From JAHILA01 sp035528175 (GTDB lineage Bacteria; Patescibacteriota; Minisyncoccia; RBG-13-40-8-A): 47,457 nt of DNA. The notes below the pieces were generated by a model, which was not told where the DNA came from, made no database searches, and saw nothing but the letters and a program-made list of their open reading frames with translations. The translations under genes and the position numbers were made by a program. The stretch is taken from contig DATKZC010000016.1 of assembly GCA_035528175.1 (NCBI GenBank), positions 1 through 47,457 of the forward strand, in the 5' to 3' direction. Positions within the stretch are counted from its first letter, which is position 1. Every line of letters begins with the position of its first letter. This document shows, one piece after another, positions 23,199 to 31,757 of the stretch.

Positions 23199-24163
23199 TT
23201 AAGAAATATTTTCTGCAAATATTGGTTGTTTTACTGTTAATTCTTATAGCTTGGGGCTTATATTTAGTCGGTAAAGTTGAAAATGGCAAAAACAATCCAA
23301 TTCAAGCTTCAATCAAACAAACAGAAGGTGATGTCACGCCGATAAAACTTCCGACAGCGGAAAATATAGATACAGTATTTTTTCCGGTTAGAAACTGGAT
23401 TATTCCGGAACCGGAAATTTTGGCCAAATCAGCAATCGTTTTCAATTTCAAACAAGATAATACCAATAATGTTTTATTCAAAAAAAACGCAGAACAAATT
23501 TTGCCCATTGCTAGTTTAACCAAATTGATGACCGCAATCATTGCTTTGGAAAATTACAATCCTGAGGATATTATTAAAATTTCTAAAGACTCGGTTGATA
23601 TCAATGGCAATAATGGAGGATTAATTAACGGTGAAGAGCTAAAAGTAAAAGACCTGCTTTATATTATGTTGGTTGAATCTTCCAATGATGCAGCAATGGC
23701 TTTAGCTGGAGATGGCACAAAAATAAATTTTGATACTTTTATTTATTTGATGAATAGAAAAGCGCAAGAGATGAATTTAAAAAATACTCAATTTGTCGAG
23801 CCAATCGGATTGGATTTCTTAAATCAATCAACTGCTTCGGAAATGGCTATAATTGCCAAACGCGCATTAAACGTCCCTTTGATCTTAGAAATATTAAAAA
23901 CTCCACAAACAACTATTTTCTCGATTGATAAAAAATTCATTCACAATATAACCAACACCAACAAACTGCTAGGCAAGATTCCGCAATTAATCGGCGGGAA
24001 AACCGGCTTCACTGATGAAGCCGGCGGATGTATGGTGACTATTTCTAATATTTCCAATATTTCTGATAATTATTTAATTACAGTAATTTTGGGCTCTTCT
24101 CAGCGCGAAGACGACACTTCGAAACTGATAGATTGGGCACAAAAAGCATGGATATGGCAATAG
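23195..24163 (+). CDS. D-alanyl-D-alanine carboxypeptidase (peptidase S11)
   Basis: A 322-residue protein with an N-terminal membrane helix (about 5-25) and a DacA-like serine peptidase domain: S-L-T-K (S107, K110), S-S-N (162-164) and K-T-G (in G-G-K-T-G-F-T). It removes the terminal D-Ala from peptidoglycan stem peptides outside the membrane. It lacks the C-terminal domain and amphipathic anchor of E. coli PBP5; the N-terminal helix replaces that anchor. It is coupled to aspS by ATGA and overlaps mraY. Confidence 0.92.
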   Translation: MIKKYFLQILVVLLLILIAWGLYLVGKVENGKNNPIQASIKQTEGDVTPIKLPTAENIDTVFFPVRNWIIPEPEILAKSAIVFNFKQDNTNNVLFKKNAEQILPIASLTKLMTAIIALENYNPEDIIKISKDSVDINGNNGGLINGEELKVKDLLYIMLVESSNDAAMALAGDGTKINFDTFIYLMNRKAQEMNLKNTQFVEPIGLDFLNQSTASEMAIIAKRALNVPLILEILKTPQTTIFSIDKKFIHNITNTNKLLGKIPQLIGGKTGFTDEAGGCMVTISNISNISDNYLITVILGSSQREDDTSKLIDWAQKAWIWQ

Positions 24164-25212
24164 ATATATTTCCGGTTATAAAAATTTTGACTATCACGGC
24201 TGTTTCTTTCGTTGTGGCATTATTTTCTACGCCGATTCTTACTCATTTTTTATATAAATATAAAGTAGGCAAAGCAATCAGGAATGAAGGTAATACTCCT
24301 ATTTTTACTGCTTTACATAAGAAAAAAGAGGGTACGCCGACAATGGGTGGAATTTTAATTTGGGTGGTTGTTGCTGTTTTATCTGTCGGAATTTTGCTGT
24401 TGACCAAATTGTTGGGTCCGAACTCGATTTTTTCTGATTATAATTTTCTGACCAGAAAACAGACTCTTCTGCCACTGGGAGTTTTAATCTTTGCTGCTAT
24501 TATCGGCGTGATTGATGATTTATTGGGAATTTCCAAAATCGGGAAATATGGAAAGGGTCTAAAAATGAGGCACAAAATAATCATCTACACTATTATTGCT
24601 GCCATTGCTGGTTATTGGTTTTATTTTAAACTGGATTGGGATTTGCTCCATATTCCGTTTTTCGGAGATTTTAATATTGGTTTGTGGTATATTCCGATTT
24701 TCATTTTTGCAATTGTTGCCTCAGCATTTTCAACTAATGAAATAGACGGTTTGGACGGACTGGCAGGAGGAATACTTCTTATTGCGTTTTCCGCTTTTGC
24801 CGCAATTTGTTTTTACCAAGGCAAAATTGAATTAGCAGCTTTTTGCGGGGCAATTGTCGGTGCCCTCTTGGCATTTTTATGGTTCAATATAAATCCCGCG
24901 CGGTTTTTTATGGGCGATACTGGTTCGATGTCGTTGGGGATTACGCTTGGCGTTATTGCCATGCTTACTAATTGTTTGTTTTTTCTGCCTTTTATTGGAT
25001 TTATCCTAGTAATGGAATCGCTCTCGGTGATAATCCAGGTGGCTTCCAAAAAAATCAGACATAAAAAGGTATTTTTGTCGGCTCCGATTCATCATCACTT
25101 TGAAGCAAAAGGATGGCCAGAAACAAAAGTGACCATGCGTTTTTGGATTATTTCCGGCGTAGCAGCAGTAATCGGAATCATCTTATTTTTTATAGACAGT
25201 AATTTTTTCTAA
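24148..25212 (+). CDS. mraY: Phospho-N-acetylmuramoyl-pentapeptide transferase MraY
   Basis: A polytopic protein of about 354 residues. Family motifs include T-P-T-M-G-G-I-L, N-E-I-D-G-L-D-G-L-A-G-G, F-M-G-D-T-G-S-M and A-P-I-H-H-H-F-E-A-K-G-W. It joins phospho-MurNAc-pentapeptide to undecaprenyl phosphate (lipid I). I prefer ATG 24148 (or 24154) over the in-frame TTG at 24133. It overlaps the carboxypeptidase gene by 16 bp. Downstream are an aminoacylase-like gene, ftsW and murG: a dcw-like order without murD. Confidence 0.96.
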   Translation: MDMAIDIFPVIKILTITAVSFVVALFSTPILTHFLYKYKVGKAIRNEGNTPIFTALHKKKEGTPTMGGILIWVVVAVLSVGILLLTKLLGPNSIFSDYNFLTRKQTLLPLGVLIFAAIIGVIDDLLGISKIGKYGKGLKMRHKIIIYTIIAAIAGYWFYFKLDWDLLHIPFFGDFNIGLWYIPIFIFAIVASAFSTNEIDGLDGLAGGILLIAFSAFAAICFYQGKIELAAFCGAIVGALLAFLWFNINPARFFMGDTGSMSLGITLGVIAMLTNCLFFLPFIGFILVMESLSVIIQVASKKIRHKKVFLSAPIHHHFEAKGWPETKVTMRFWIISGVAAVIGIILFFIDSNFF

Positions 25213-25231
25213 TATACTAATAAGTTAATTT

Positions 25232-25237
25232 TAAAAT
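25232..25237 (+). promoter_or_regulatory. -10 box before the aminoacylase-like gene
   Basis: TAAAAT lies 9 nt before ATG 25247 with no SD. A second TAAAAT directly abuts the start codon. Confidence 0.4.
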
Positions 25238-25246
25238 AGCTAAAAT

Positions 25247-26824
25247 ATGTACGATATTTTAATAAAAAATCCTATCATTATCGATGGCGCAAAAAACAGC
25301 AAATACAAAGCCGATGTGGCTATTTATGCGGGTAGAATAGAAAAAATCAAAAGAGATATAAGCCCATCAAAGGCCGCGAAAGTTATTAATGCCGAAGGAT
25401 TATATTTAACTCCGGGATTTATAGATTTAAACAATCATTCTGACACATATCTAACGCTTTTTACAATGCCGGGATTAGAAAGCTTATTAAGACAAGGCAT
25501 AACCACAATTTTGGGAGGAAATTGTGGTTCTTCTTTGGCCCCATTAATTTCAGCAGATGCATTGAAAGCAATTCAGAAATGGACAGATACCACACAGATA
25601 AATTTGAACTGGCTGACCTTTGAAGAATTTATTAATGTTTTAGGGAAAATTAAACTCGGAGTTAATTTTGCCAGTTTAGTCGGCCATTCGACATTGAGAA
25701 GGGGATTATTGAAAGATGAATACAGGGAAACCAAACCTAAAGAATTGAAAATAATGGTTGATATGCTAAATACAGCAATGAAACAAGGCGCTTTTGGATT
25801 ATCAACTGGTTTGGTTTATAGTCATGCAAAAGTTGCCACAACTAAAGAAATTATTGAATTGGCGAAAATAGTTAAAAGTTTTGACGGGCTTTACACAACT
25901 CACGTCAGGGGAGAAGCTGAAGAATTAATTCCGGCAATCGAGGAGACTATTCTTATTGCTAGAAAAACCGGAGTGAATACTGAAATATCTCATCTTAAAG
26001 CAATGGGCGAGAATCATTGGCCGAATATGAAAAAAGCAATCGAATTAATAGAAGCCGAAAAAAAAGTAAATATAAACTTTGACACATATCCGTATACTGT
26101 AACCGGTTCTGTGCTTTATACCCTTTTGCCCGATTGGGTCGCAGAGGGAGGGAAGGTTCAGCTTTTGAGAAGATTAAAAGATCCGGCAATCAGGGCAAAA
26201 GTTATTAAAGAAATGCAAGAGAAAAAAGCTTATGAATATGATAAGGTTATTGTGGCAATGTCGCCAATCAGTAAATCATTTATCGGCAGGAAAATTACCG
26301 ATATTGCCAAGGCTCAGGAAACAAGCATCGAAGAGGCAATAATTAATATGCTTTTAATTTCCCAAGCGAGGATAAATGTTTTTATAGATACTCTGAGCGA
26401 GGAAAACGTAAAAATGGGCATCTTAAACAATTTAAGCTTTATTGCTTCTGACAGCGCCGGCTATGATATCGGTTACGTAAAGACGAAAAACGATTTAGTT
26501 CATCCGCGTTGTTTCGGCGCCTTTCCGAGATTCTTAAGAAAATATGTTGAGGATGAGCATATAATATCCTGGGAAGAAGCAATTTATAAAATTACCGGCG
26601 GTCCTGCCCAAAAATTGGGATTGAAAGACAGGGGATTGGTTAAAAGGAATTATTGGGCTGATTTAGTTTTGATTAATTCGGAAAAAATTAGGGATAAGGC
26701 GACTTTCGAGAATCCATACCAGTTTTCAGAAGGCATAGAATACGTATTTGTTAACGGCAAGATTGCTGTTGAAAATAGCCTTCCTACCGGCAAAAGAACA
26801 GGAAAAGTTTTAAAAAGAACATGA
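25247..26824 (+). CDS. D-aminoacylase-like amidohydrolase
   Basis: A 525-residue amidohydrolase of the N-acyl-D-amino-acid deacylase family: P-G-F-I-D (56-60), G-G-N-C-G-S-S (C93), T-T-H-V-R-G-E (H219) and E-I-S-H-L (H249), with a composite beta domain at both ends. In characterised D-aminoacylase the tight zinc is held by the equivalent Cys and two His, all kept here. The H-x-H of the second site reads N62-N63-H64, so its first His is replaced by Asn. The gene sits between mraY and ftsW, coupled to ftsW by ATGA, roughly where murD is often found. A role with D-amino acids of the wall is plausible but unproven. Confidence 0.85.
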   Translation: MYDILIKNPIIIDGAKNSKYKADVAIYAGRIEKIKRDISPSKAAKVINAEGLYLTPGFIDLNNHSDTYLTLFTMPGLESLLRQGITTILGGNCGSSLAPLISADALKAIQKWTDTTQINLNWLTFEEFINVLGKIKLGVNFASLVGHSTLRRGLLKDEYRETKPKELKIMVDMLNTAMKQGAFGLSTGLVYSHAKVATTKEIIELAKIVKSFDGLYTTHVRGEAEELIPAIEETILIARKTGVNTEISHLKAMGENHWPNMKKAIELIEAEKKVNINFDTYPYTVTGSVLYTLLPDWVAEGGKVQLLRRLKDPAIRAKVIKEMQEKKAYEYDKVIVAMSPISKSFIGRKITDIAKAQETSIEEAIINMLLISQARINVFIDTLSEENVKMGILNNLSFIASDSAGYDIGYVKTKNDLVHPRCFGAFPRFLRKYVEDEHIISWEEAIYKITGGPAQKLGLKDRGLVKRNYWADLVLINSEKIRDKATFENPYQFSEGIEYVFVNGKIAVENSLPTGKRTGKVLKRT

Positions 26825-27900
26825 GAACGCGCAGACCAGATAAAGGATTGGTAATTGTCATTTTTCTTTTATTGATTTTCGGGCTGGCAATGCTCTTTAA
26901 TGCTTCAATGGTGATTTCTCAAGAGCAAACCGGAAAACCATATTATTATTTTTTCCACCAATTAATTTATGGCGTAGGTGTGGGATTGATTGCTTTTTTT
27001 ATTTGCCAAAAAATAAATTATAGGATTTGGAAGAAATTTTCTTTGTTGATATTTTTTGCTGCTTTAGTTCTTTCGGCTTTGGTTTTTGTTCCTCAGTTAA
27101 GTTACGGGCACGGCGGAGCGCAGCGCTGGATAGCAATAGGCCAGATAACTTTTCAGCCTTCGGAATTTCTGAAATTGGCTTTGATTATCTATTTAGCTGC
27201 ATTTTTCAGTAGACGCGGAAGTCAGCCGACATTAATTCCGTTTCTGGTTATTGTCGCAGTTATTGCTGGGTTAATGACCTTGCAAAAAGATCTTGGAACT
27301 CTTGTTTTGATTGTTATTGTCGGCTCAATCATGTATTTTTTAGGCGGTGCGAGAATCCGTGATTTGGTAATTATGGTTACCTGCTACGCAATTGCGCTTT
27401 TTTCCCTGATAAAGTTTTTTCCACACAGAATACAAAGATTTATCACGTTTCTTAATCCATCCATAGATCCGCAGGGCATCAGTTACCAGATAAACCAGGC
27501 GTTGCTGGCAATCGGTTCTGGGGGATTATTCGGCAGAGGCCTGGGCCACAGTGTTCAGAAATACAGTTATCTGCCAGAACCAATGGGGGATTCTGTTTTC
27601 GCGATTATTGCCGAGGAAATTGGTTTTGTTGGGAGTATAGGTTTTATAATTTTAATAATTTTTCTGATTTTTAAAGGCTTGAGAATTAGTAAAAATCTGC
27701 CTGATGATTTTGGGAAATTGCTGGCAATCGGCATTGTTTGCTGGTTCGGATTTCAGGCATTAATCAATATCGGTGCTATTTCGGGACTGATTCCCTTGAC
27801 TGGTATTCCTTTGCCATTCGTCAGTTACGGCGGTTCAGCATTGATCATAACATTAGCCGGCGCCGGCATTTTAGTTAATATATCTAAATATCAAAATTAA
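26821..27900 (+). CDS. ftsW: SEDS-family peptidoglycan polymerase FtsW/RodA
   Basis: A 359-residue polytopic protein with SEDS signatures: G-G-A-Q-R-W-I, F-Q-P-S-E-F-L-K-L-A, Q-K-D-L-G-T and the last loop with P-F-V-S-Y-G-G-S. These proteins polymerise glycan strands from lipid II with a partner class B PBP. FtsW and RodA are hard to separate by sequence; the place between mraY and murG favours FtsW. It starts in an ATGA overlap with the aminoacylase-like gene. Confidence 0.88.
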   Translation: MRTRRPDKGLVIVIFLLLIFGLAMLFNASMVISQEQTGKPYYYFFHQLIYGVGVGLIAFFICQKINYRIWKKFSLLIFFAALVLSALVFVPQLSYGHGGAQRWIAIGQITFQPSEFLKLALIIYLAAFFSRRGSQPTLIPFLVIVAVIAGLMTLQKDLGTLVLIVIVGSIMYFLGGARIRDLVIMVTCYAIALFSLIKFFPHRIQRFITFLNPSIDPQGISYQINQALLAIGSGGLFGRGLGHSVQKYSYLPEPMGDSVFAIIAEEIGFVGSIGFIILIIFLIFKGLRISKNLPDDFGKLLAIGIVCWFGFQALINIGAISGLIPLTGIPLPFVSYGGSALIITLAGAGILVNISKYQN

Positions 27901-27916
27901 CCTAATTATTCTAATT

Positions 27917-29032
27917 ATGCGTATATTATTTACTGGCGGAGGAACGGGAGGGCATATATTCCCCATAATTGCTATCAGGGAGTCTTTTCAAGACACACAA
28001 GAATTTTATTATTTGGGACCGGATGGTTTTGCCAGAGAAAATTTAGGAGACATTAAAGCCAAATTTATCACCGCTGGGAAATTCAAAAGATATTTTGACC
28101 CGCTTCTTTTAATCGAATTTATAAAAACAATTGTCGGAATAATCCAATCATTTTGGCATTTATTTCACTGGATGCCGGATATTATTTTTTCAAAAGGTGG
28201 TTATGGAAGTTTTCCGGTTGTGTTTGTTGCTTGGATTTATCGCATTCCTATCATAATTCACGATTCGGATGCTGTGCCCGGACTGGCAAATAGAAAAATG
28301 GCGAAATTCGCGAAAAGAATCATTCTCTCATTCGAAAACAGCAAAAAATATTTTAAAACGAAACACCAGAGAAAAATTATTGTTATTGGTAATCCTGTGC
28401 GTAAGGAATTATTAAATGGCGATAAAAACAAAGCGAAAGAGCTATTTCAAATTCAAACCAATAAGCCAATAATTTTAATTTTAGGCGGTTCACAAGGAGC
28501 GCAGAAGATAAATGAAATCATTACTGATTTTCTGCCCCGTATTTTAGAAATGGCCGAAATTATACATGCCTGCGGACAGGAGAATTTTGCAGAAATAAGA
28601 AAAAATATCCCCGAAACTTCCGATTATCATCTTTATCCGTTTTTGGATGTTGAACAATTGAAATATGCCTATGCTGTTGCTGATTTAATCATTAACAGGG
28701 CAGGGGCAGGCAGTATTTTTGAAGTTGCTGCTCTTGGCAAACCGTCAATTTTAATCCCTTTACCGAGTGCTGCAGCTAATCATCAGCAAGAGAATGCTTT
28801 CGAGTTCGCTCGCCCCGCCGAAGCCTTGGCGAAGGGGGGTGAACACATACCTCGGGCGATTGTTTTAAACCAGGAAAATCTCACCCCAAATATTTTATTG
28901 GAGCAGATTTCCAATTTATTATCCAATCCGCAAAAACTTTCTGAAATGTCCCAAAAAGCCAAATCTTTTTACAATCCCCAAACACCAGAATTAATCCGCG
29001 ACGAAATCTTAAAATTTGCTAAAATAATTTAA
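27917..29032 (+). CDS. murG: UDP-GlcNAc:lipid I GlcNAc transferase MurG
   Basis: A 371-residue GT28 enzyme. It has the N-terminal G-G-T-G-G-H-I-F-P motif (7-15), a second glycine-rich loop (G-G-S-Q-G-A-Q-K-I-N) and the donor-binding stretch R-A-G-A-G-S-I-F-E-V-A-A-L-G-K-P-S-I-L-I-P. It converts lipid I to lipid II on the inner face of the membrane. Residues about 298-311 (RPAEALAKGGEHIP) are a palindrome-derived insertion (28813-28839) near the normal N-x-x-Q-E-N-A-x-x-F region. No SD; a terminator follows. Confidence 0.95.
   Translation: MRILFTGGGTGGHIFPIIAIRESFQDTQEFYYLGPDGFARENLGDIKAKFITAGKFKRYFDPLLLIEFIKTIVGIIQSFWHLFHWMPDIIFSKGGYGSFPVVFVAWIYRIPIIIHDSDAVPGLANRKMAKFAKRIILSFENSKKYFKTKHQRKIIVIGNPVRKELLNGDKNKAKELFQIQTNKPIILILGGSQGAQKINEIITDFLPRILEMAEIIHACGQENFAEIRKNIPETSDYHLYPFLDVEQLKYAYAVADLIINRAGAGSIFEVAALGKPSILIPLPSAAANHQQENAFEFARPAEALAKGGEHIPRAIVLNQENLTPNILLEQISNLLSNPQKLSEMSQKAKSFYNPQTPELIRDEILKFAKII
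28813..28839 (+). repeat. In-frame GCCGAAGCCTTGGCGAAGG element in murG
   Basis: The palindrome-like unit is shared with 46135-46166 in thpR. Both encode P-A-E-A-L-A-K-A/G-G although they lie in unrelated genes on opposite strands. Confidence 0.7.
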
Positions 29033-29038
29033 CAGAAT

Positions 29039-29079
29039 AAGGAGCGTGATGGTTGATTAAATCCACCGCTCCTTTTTTT
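29039..29079 (+). terminator. Rho-independent terminator after murG
   Basis: GGAGCG (29041-29046) pairs with CGCTCC (29067-29072), flanked by A and T so that AAGGAGCG faces CGCTCCTT. A run of T follows. It closely resembles the terminator at 30398. Confidence 0.82.
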
Positions 29080-29130
29080 ATTTCTTTAAAATTATTTATT
29101 CCTAAAACTTTTCATCACCTATCACTTTTC

Positions 29131-29175
29131 TCCGATCGGAAGAATGTTGCGGAAATTATTTCATTATATTATAAT
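29131..29175 (+). promoter_or_regulatory. Promoter with adjacent palindromic site
   Basis: TTGCGG (29147-29152), 17-bp spacer, TATAAT (29170-29175), 6 nt from ATG 29182. The 10-bp perfect palindrome TCCGATCGGA (29131-29140) lies just upstream of the -35 box. A near copy (29760-29769) follows the gene. Confidence 0.55.
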
Positions 29176-29181
29176 TAAATT

Positions 29182-29742
29182 ATGAAACTTCATCTTACTG
29201 AAAAATTACTTTGGGATATATGGAAACTAATAAAGACCAAAGACAAGGTAACGAATTCTTTATTATCTAATAAATGGCACGGATTTAAAGATCCGTTTGA
29301 AATGATTTGGCCAGATTTATATAAAGTAAGAGATATATACTGGGAACAATATAGAAATAAGAAAAAGAAAGAAAGATTTGCCAATATAGTCAGAGATTTA
29401 AAAAATAGGGGATACTTAAATGTCAAAGATCTAAAAAACCGAAAGGCCGTATTAATTACGCCTAAAGGGATAGATAAGATTTTCGATATTGGATTAAAAA
29501 CAAATTATAAAAACCAGCGTTCCGATAAAAAATGGCAAATGGTATTATTTGATATTCCCGAGAAATTAAGAAAAAATAGGGATTTATTCCGCGAAAAACT
29601 TAAATATTTAGGATATCAAAATCTTCAAAAAAGTATTTGGATTTGCCCTTACGACGTATTTAAACCAACTCAACAATTAATAAAAAATTATAAACTAGAT
29701 AGATTTGTAAGATTATTATTGGTTGAAGAGATAAAAATATAA
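29182..29742 (+). CDS. PaaX-like regulator with C-terminal Cas2-type fold
   Basis: A 186-residue protein. The N-terminal 100 residues look like a winged helix-turn-helix (ending K-A-V-L-I-T-P-K-G). The C-terminal part K-W-Q-M-V-L-F-D-I-P-E, R-E-K-L-K-Y-L-G-Y, L-Q-K-S-I-W-I-C-P-Y-D-V matches the ferredoxin-like PaaX middle domain, which shares the Cas2 fold. There is no CRISPR array or other cas gene, so a DNA-binding regulator is more likely than adaptation. Palindromic CGATCGGA sites on both sides suggest autoregulation and control of the gene at 29872 (inference). Confidence 0.78.
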   Translation: MKLHLTEKLLWDIWKLIKTKDKVTNSLLSNKWHGFKDPFEMIWPDLYKVRDIYWEQYRNKKKKERFANIVRDLKNRGYLNVKDLKNRKAVLITPKGIDKIFDIGLKTNYKNQRSDKKWQMVLFDIPEKLRKNRDLFREKLKYLGYQNLQKSIWICPYDVFKPTQQLIKNYKLDRFVRLLLVEEIKI

Positions 29743-29804
29743 TTAATCCATTACTTCTTTACGATCGGAATAAAGTAGTGGGTTAAAAAAACAATCTAAA
29801 TAAT

Positions 29805-29833
29805 TTGACAGATATTTTAAATGGGTATATAAT
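29805..29833 (+). promoter_or_regulatory. Consensus sigma70-type promoter
   Basis: TTGACA (29805-29810), 17 bp, TATAAT (29828-29833): a perfect match to the housekeeping consensus. The site TACGATCGGA (29760-29769) lies 35 bp upstream of the -35 box. Confidence 0.85.
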
Positions 29834-29871
29834 GTAAATATTGGGATAAAAATCCTAATAAGGAGGTTAAA

Positions 29872-30387
29872 ATGAAAAAAGGAGAGTTTTGGGCACTTCT
29901 ATTGACGGGTTTAATGGTTTTAGTTTGGTCTTTAATGTTAGGAACTGCTGGTTTCAATTTGTTCTTTGTCATGATTATGCTTGTCGGGATGATCATTGTT
30001 TTGTTCGCGGGAAGGTTTTTTGGTTATGGGCGTCCACAAACCCATCTTCCGGCCGGAGAAAATTTCCAGAAAATATCGGAATTCCGGAGCAAAGACAACA
30101 TCGTATTTTTAACCCTTAAACATGTAAAGGACAAAGTCGTCTTCATCGATCCGCAAAACGGCGATAATATTTTGCACAACGATATTCGACTTTATAAGAT
30201 TCGCGCCGATATTCTACTGGACAAGTTTGGCCATGAAATCGAGGAAATCCCGGAAAAATTTGATGTAAAGATCAGTAAAAGAATTGTTCCAGGACAAGAG
30301 TTTGAGAAGTATCCAAATCTTGAGAAGGTATATTACATTATTCCATCTTCTTCTAAATCTAAAACTGAATCCGAAAGCTGGATCTAA
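29872..30387 (+). CDS. Small two-helix membrane protein with soluble domain
   Basis: A 171-residue protein with two adjacent transmembrane helices (about 7-24 and 28-46) and a C-terminal soluble part of about 110 residues with several predicted strands (N-I-V-F-L-T-L-K, K-V-V-F-I-D, V-Y-Y-I-I-P). I recognise no family. It has a consensus promoter, a strong SD (AAGGAGG) and its own terminator, so it is a free-standing, probably well-expressed cassette. Confidence 0.72.
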   Translation: MKKGEFWALLLTGLMVLVWSLMLGTAGFNLFFVMIMLVGMIIVLFAGRFFGYGRPQTHLPAGENFQKISEFRSKDNIVFLTLKHVKDKVVFIDPQNGDNILHNDIRLYKIRADILLDKFGHEIEEIPEKFDVKISKRIVPGQEFEKYPNLEKVYYIIPSSSKSKTESESWI

Positions 30388-30397
30388 AACGTTTTAC

Positions 30398-30433
30398 AAG
30401 GAGCGTGGCCAATGCCATTACGCTCCTTTTTTT
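30398..30433 (+). terminator. Rho-independent terminator
   Basis: The 9-bp stem AAGGAGCGT (30398-30406) with ACGCTCCTT (30420-30428) continues into T residues. Confidence 0.9.
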
Positions 30434-30449
30434 ATTTTCCTTGATTTGA

Positions 30450-30455
30450 TATAAT
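30450..30455 (+). promoter_or_regulatory. -10 box for leaderless gltX
   Basis: TATAAT ends 6 nt before ATG 30462; there is no SD. Confidence 0.55.
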
Positions 30456-30461
30456 ACAGAC

Positions 30462-31757
30462 ATGACTAAAAACTCTAAAATCAGGGTTAGATTTGCGCCG
30501 TCGCCAACGGGATTATTTCACGTAGGCTCGGCGCGCACTACATTATTTAATTACCTTTTTGCCAAACACAATAAAGGTGATTTTATTTTGCGCATTGAAG
30601 ATACTGATAAGCAGCGTTCTAAAAAAGAATTTGAAAAAGACATTTTAGAAGGGATTAAATGGCTGGGACTGAAATGGGACGAATTATATTATCAGAGCAA
30701 ACGCACCAAGATTTATGAAAAATATTTGAAAGAACTTTTAGATTCAGGTAAAGCGTATAAAAAAGAAATCATCTGGTTTAGAAATCCCAATAAAAAAGTG
30801 GTTTTCAACGACATAATTCGAGGCAATGTAGAGGTAGATAGTTCAGTGTTGGGTGATTTTTCCATTGCCAAGGATTTGAAGACCCCGCTTTATAATTTTG
30901 CTGCAGTTATTGATGATTTTGAAATGAAAATCAGCCACGTCATCAGGGGAGAGGATCATATTACCAATACCTCGAAACAGATTTTGATTTATGAGGCGTT
31001 AGGTTGGAATCCTCCGCAATTTGCTCATTTACCGTTGATTCTTGGCCCCGACCGTTCTAAATTAAGCAAAAGGCATGGCGCTGTTTCTTTAACTGATTAC
31101 TGCAAACAAGGATACTTGCCTGAAGCAATGAGAAATTTTATGGCCTTATTAGGTTGGAATCCGGGAGACGAGAGAGAGATTTTTTCTTTAAAAGAATTAG
31201 AAAAAGAATTTTCGCTCGAAAAAATCCAAAAAGGTGGGGCAATTTTCAATATAGAGAAACTGAATTGGTTTAACAGTCAGTATATCCGTAAAATGCCGAT
31301 AAAAGATTTAACAAAATTATGTTTGAAATATTTACCAGAGAAAATAGATTATAAACAAAAAGATTTAGAGAAAATTATTGTCTTAGAAAAAGAAAGGATA
31401 ACCAAACTCTTTGAAATGGGGGATGCGACTAGGTTTTTCTTTAAGGATTTAAAATATGACCAAAATCTGTTAAAATGGAAAGACGCGGATAAAATAGAAA
31501 TCAAAGCATCCCTTGATAAATCCTACTCCATATTGTGCGACATTAAGGAAAGGGATTTTCGGGCAGATAAACTAAAAGCAGTTCTTATGTCAGCAGCAAA
31601 AGAATTTAACAATAACGACAGAGGAAAATTACTCTGGCCATTAAGAGTTGCTTTGAGTGGTAGAGATAAATCTCCAGGTCCATTTGAAATCGCAGAAATT
31701 TTAGGCAAGAAAAAAACATTAGAGAGAATTAAAAAAGCGATTGAGCTGATAAAATGA
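30462..31757 (+). CDS. gltX: Glutamyl-tRNA synthetase with deleted zinc-binding loop
   Basis: A 431-residue class I synthetase with the HIGH motif as H-V-G-S (A-P-S-P-T-G-L-F-H-V-G-S), R-G-E-D-H-I-T-N-T and the KMSKS motif as K-L-S-K-R. Bacterial GluRS is usually about 470 residues. Here S-G-K-A-Y-K is followed almost directly by I-W-F-R-N-P, so about 40 residues that carry the zinc-binding cysteines in E. coli GluRS are missing. Whether it also charges tRNA-Gln cannot be told. Its last 4 bp overlap the next gene (ATGA). Confidence 0.93.
   Translation: MTKNSKIRVRFAPSPTGLFHVGSARTTLFNYLFAKHNKGDFILRIEDTDKQRSKKEFEKDILEGIKWLGLKWDELYYQSKRTKIYEKYLKELLDSGKAYKKEIIWFRNPNKKVVFNDIIRGNVEVDSSVLGDFSIAKDLKTPLYNFAAVIDDFEMKISHVIRGEDHITNTSKQILIYEALGWNPPQFAHLPLILGPDRSKLSKRHGAVSLTDYCKQGYLPEAMRNFMALLGWNPGDEREIFSLKELEKEFSLEKIQKGGAIFNIEKLNWFNSQYIRKMPIKDLTKLCLKYLPEKIDYKQKDLEKIIVLEKERITKLFEMGDATRFFFKDLKYDQNLLKWKDADKIEIKASLDKSYSILCDIKERDFRADKLKAVLMSAAKEFNNNDRGKLLWPLRVALSGRDKSPGPFEIAEILGKKKTLERIKKAIELIK

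Noticed and set aside
24133..24147. TTG start for mraY
   Set aside because: In-frame ATG codons at 24148 and 24154 follow at once and fit the MraY N-terminus.
29182..29742. CRISPR Cas2 and a possible CRISPR system
   Set aside because: The protein has an N-terminal winged helix and PaaX-type pattern; no repeat-spacer array, cas1 or effector gene is visible.
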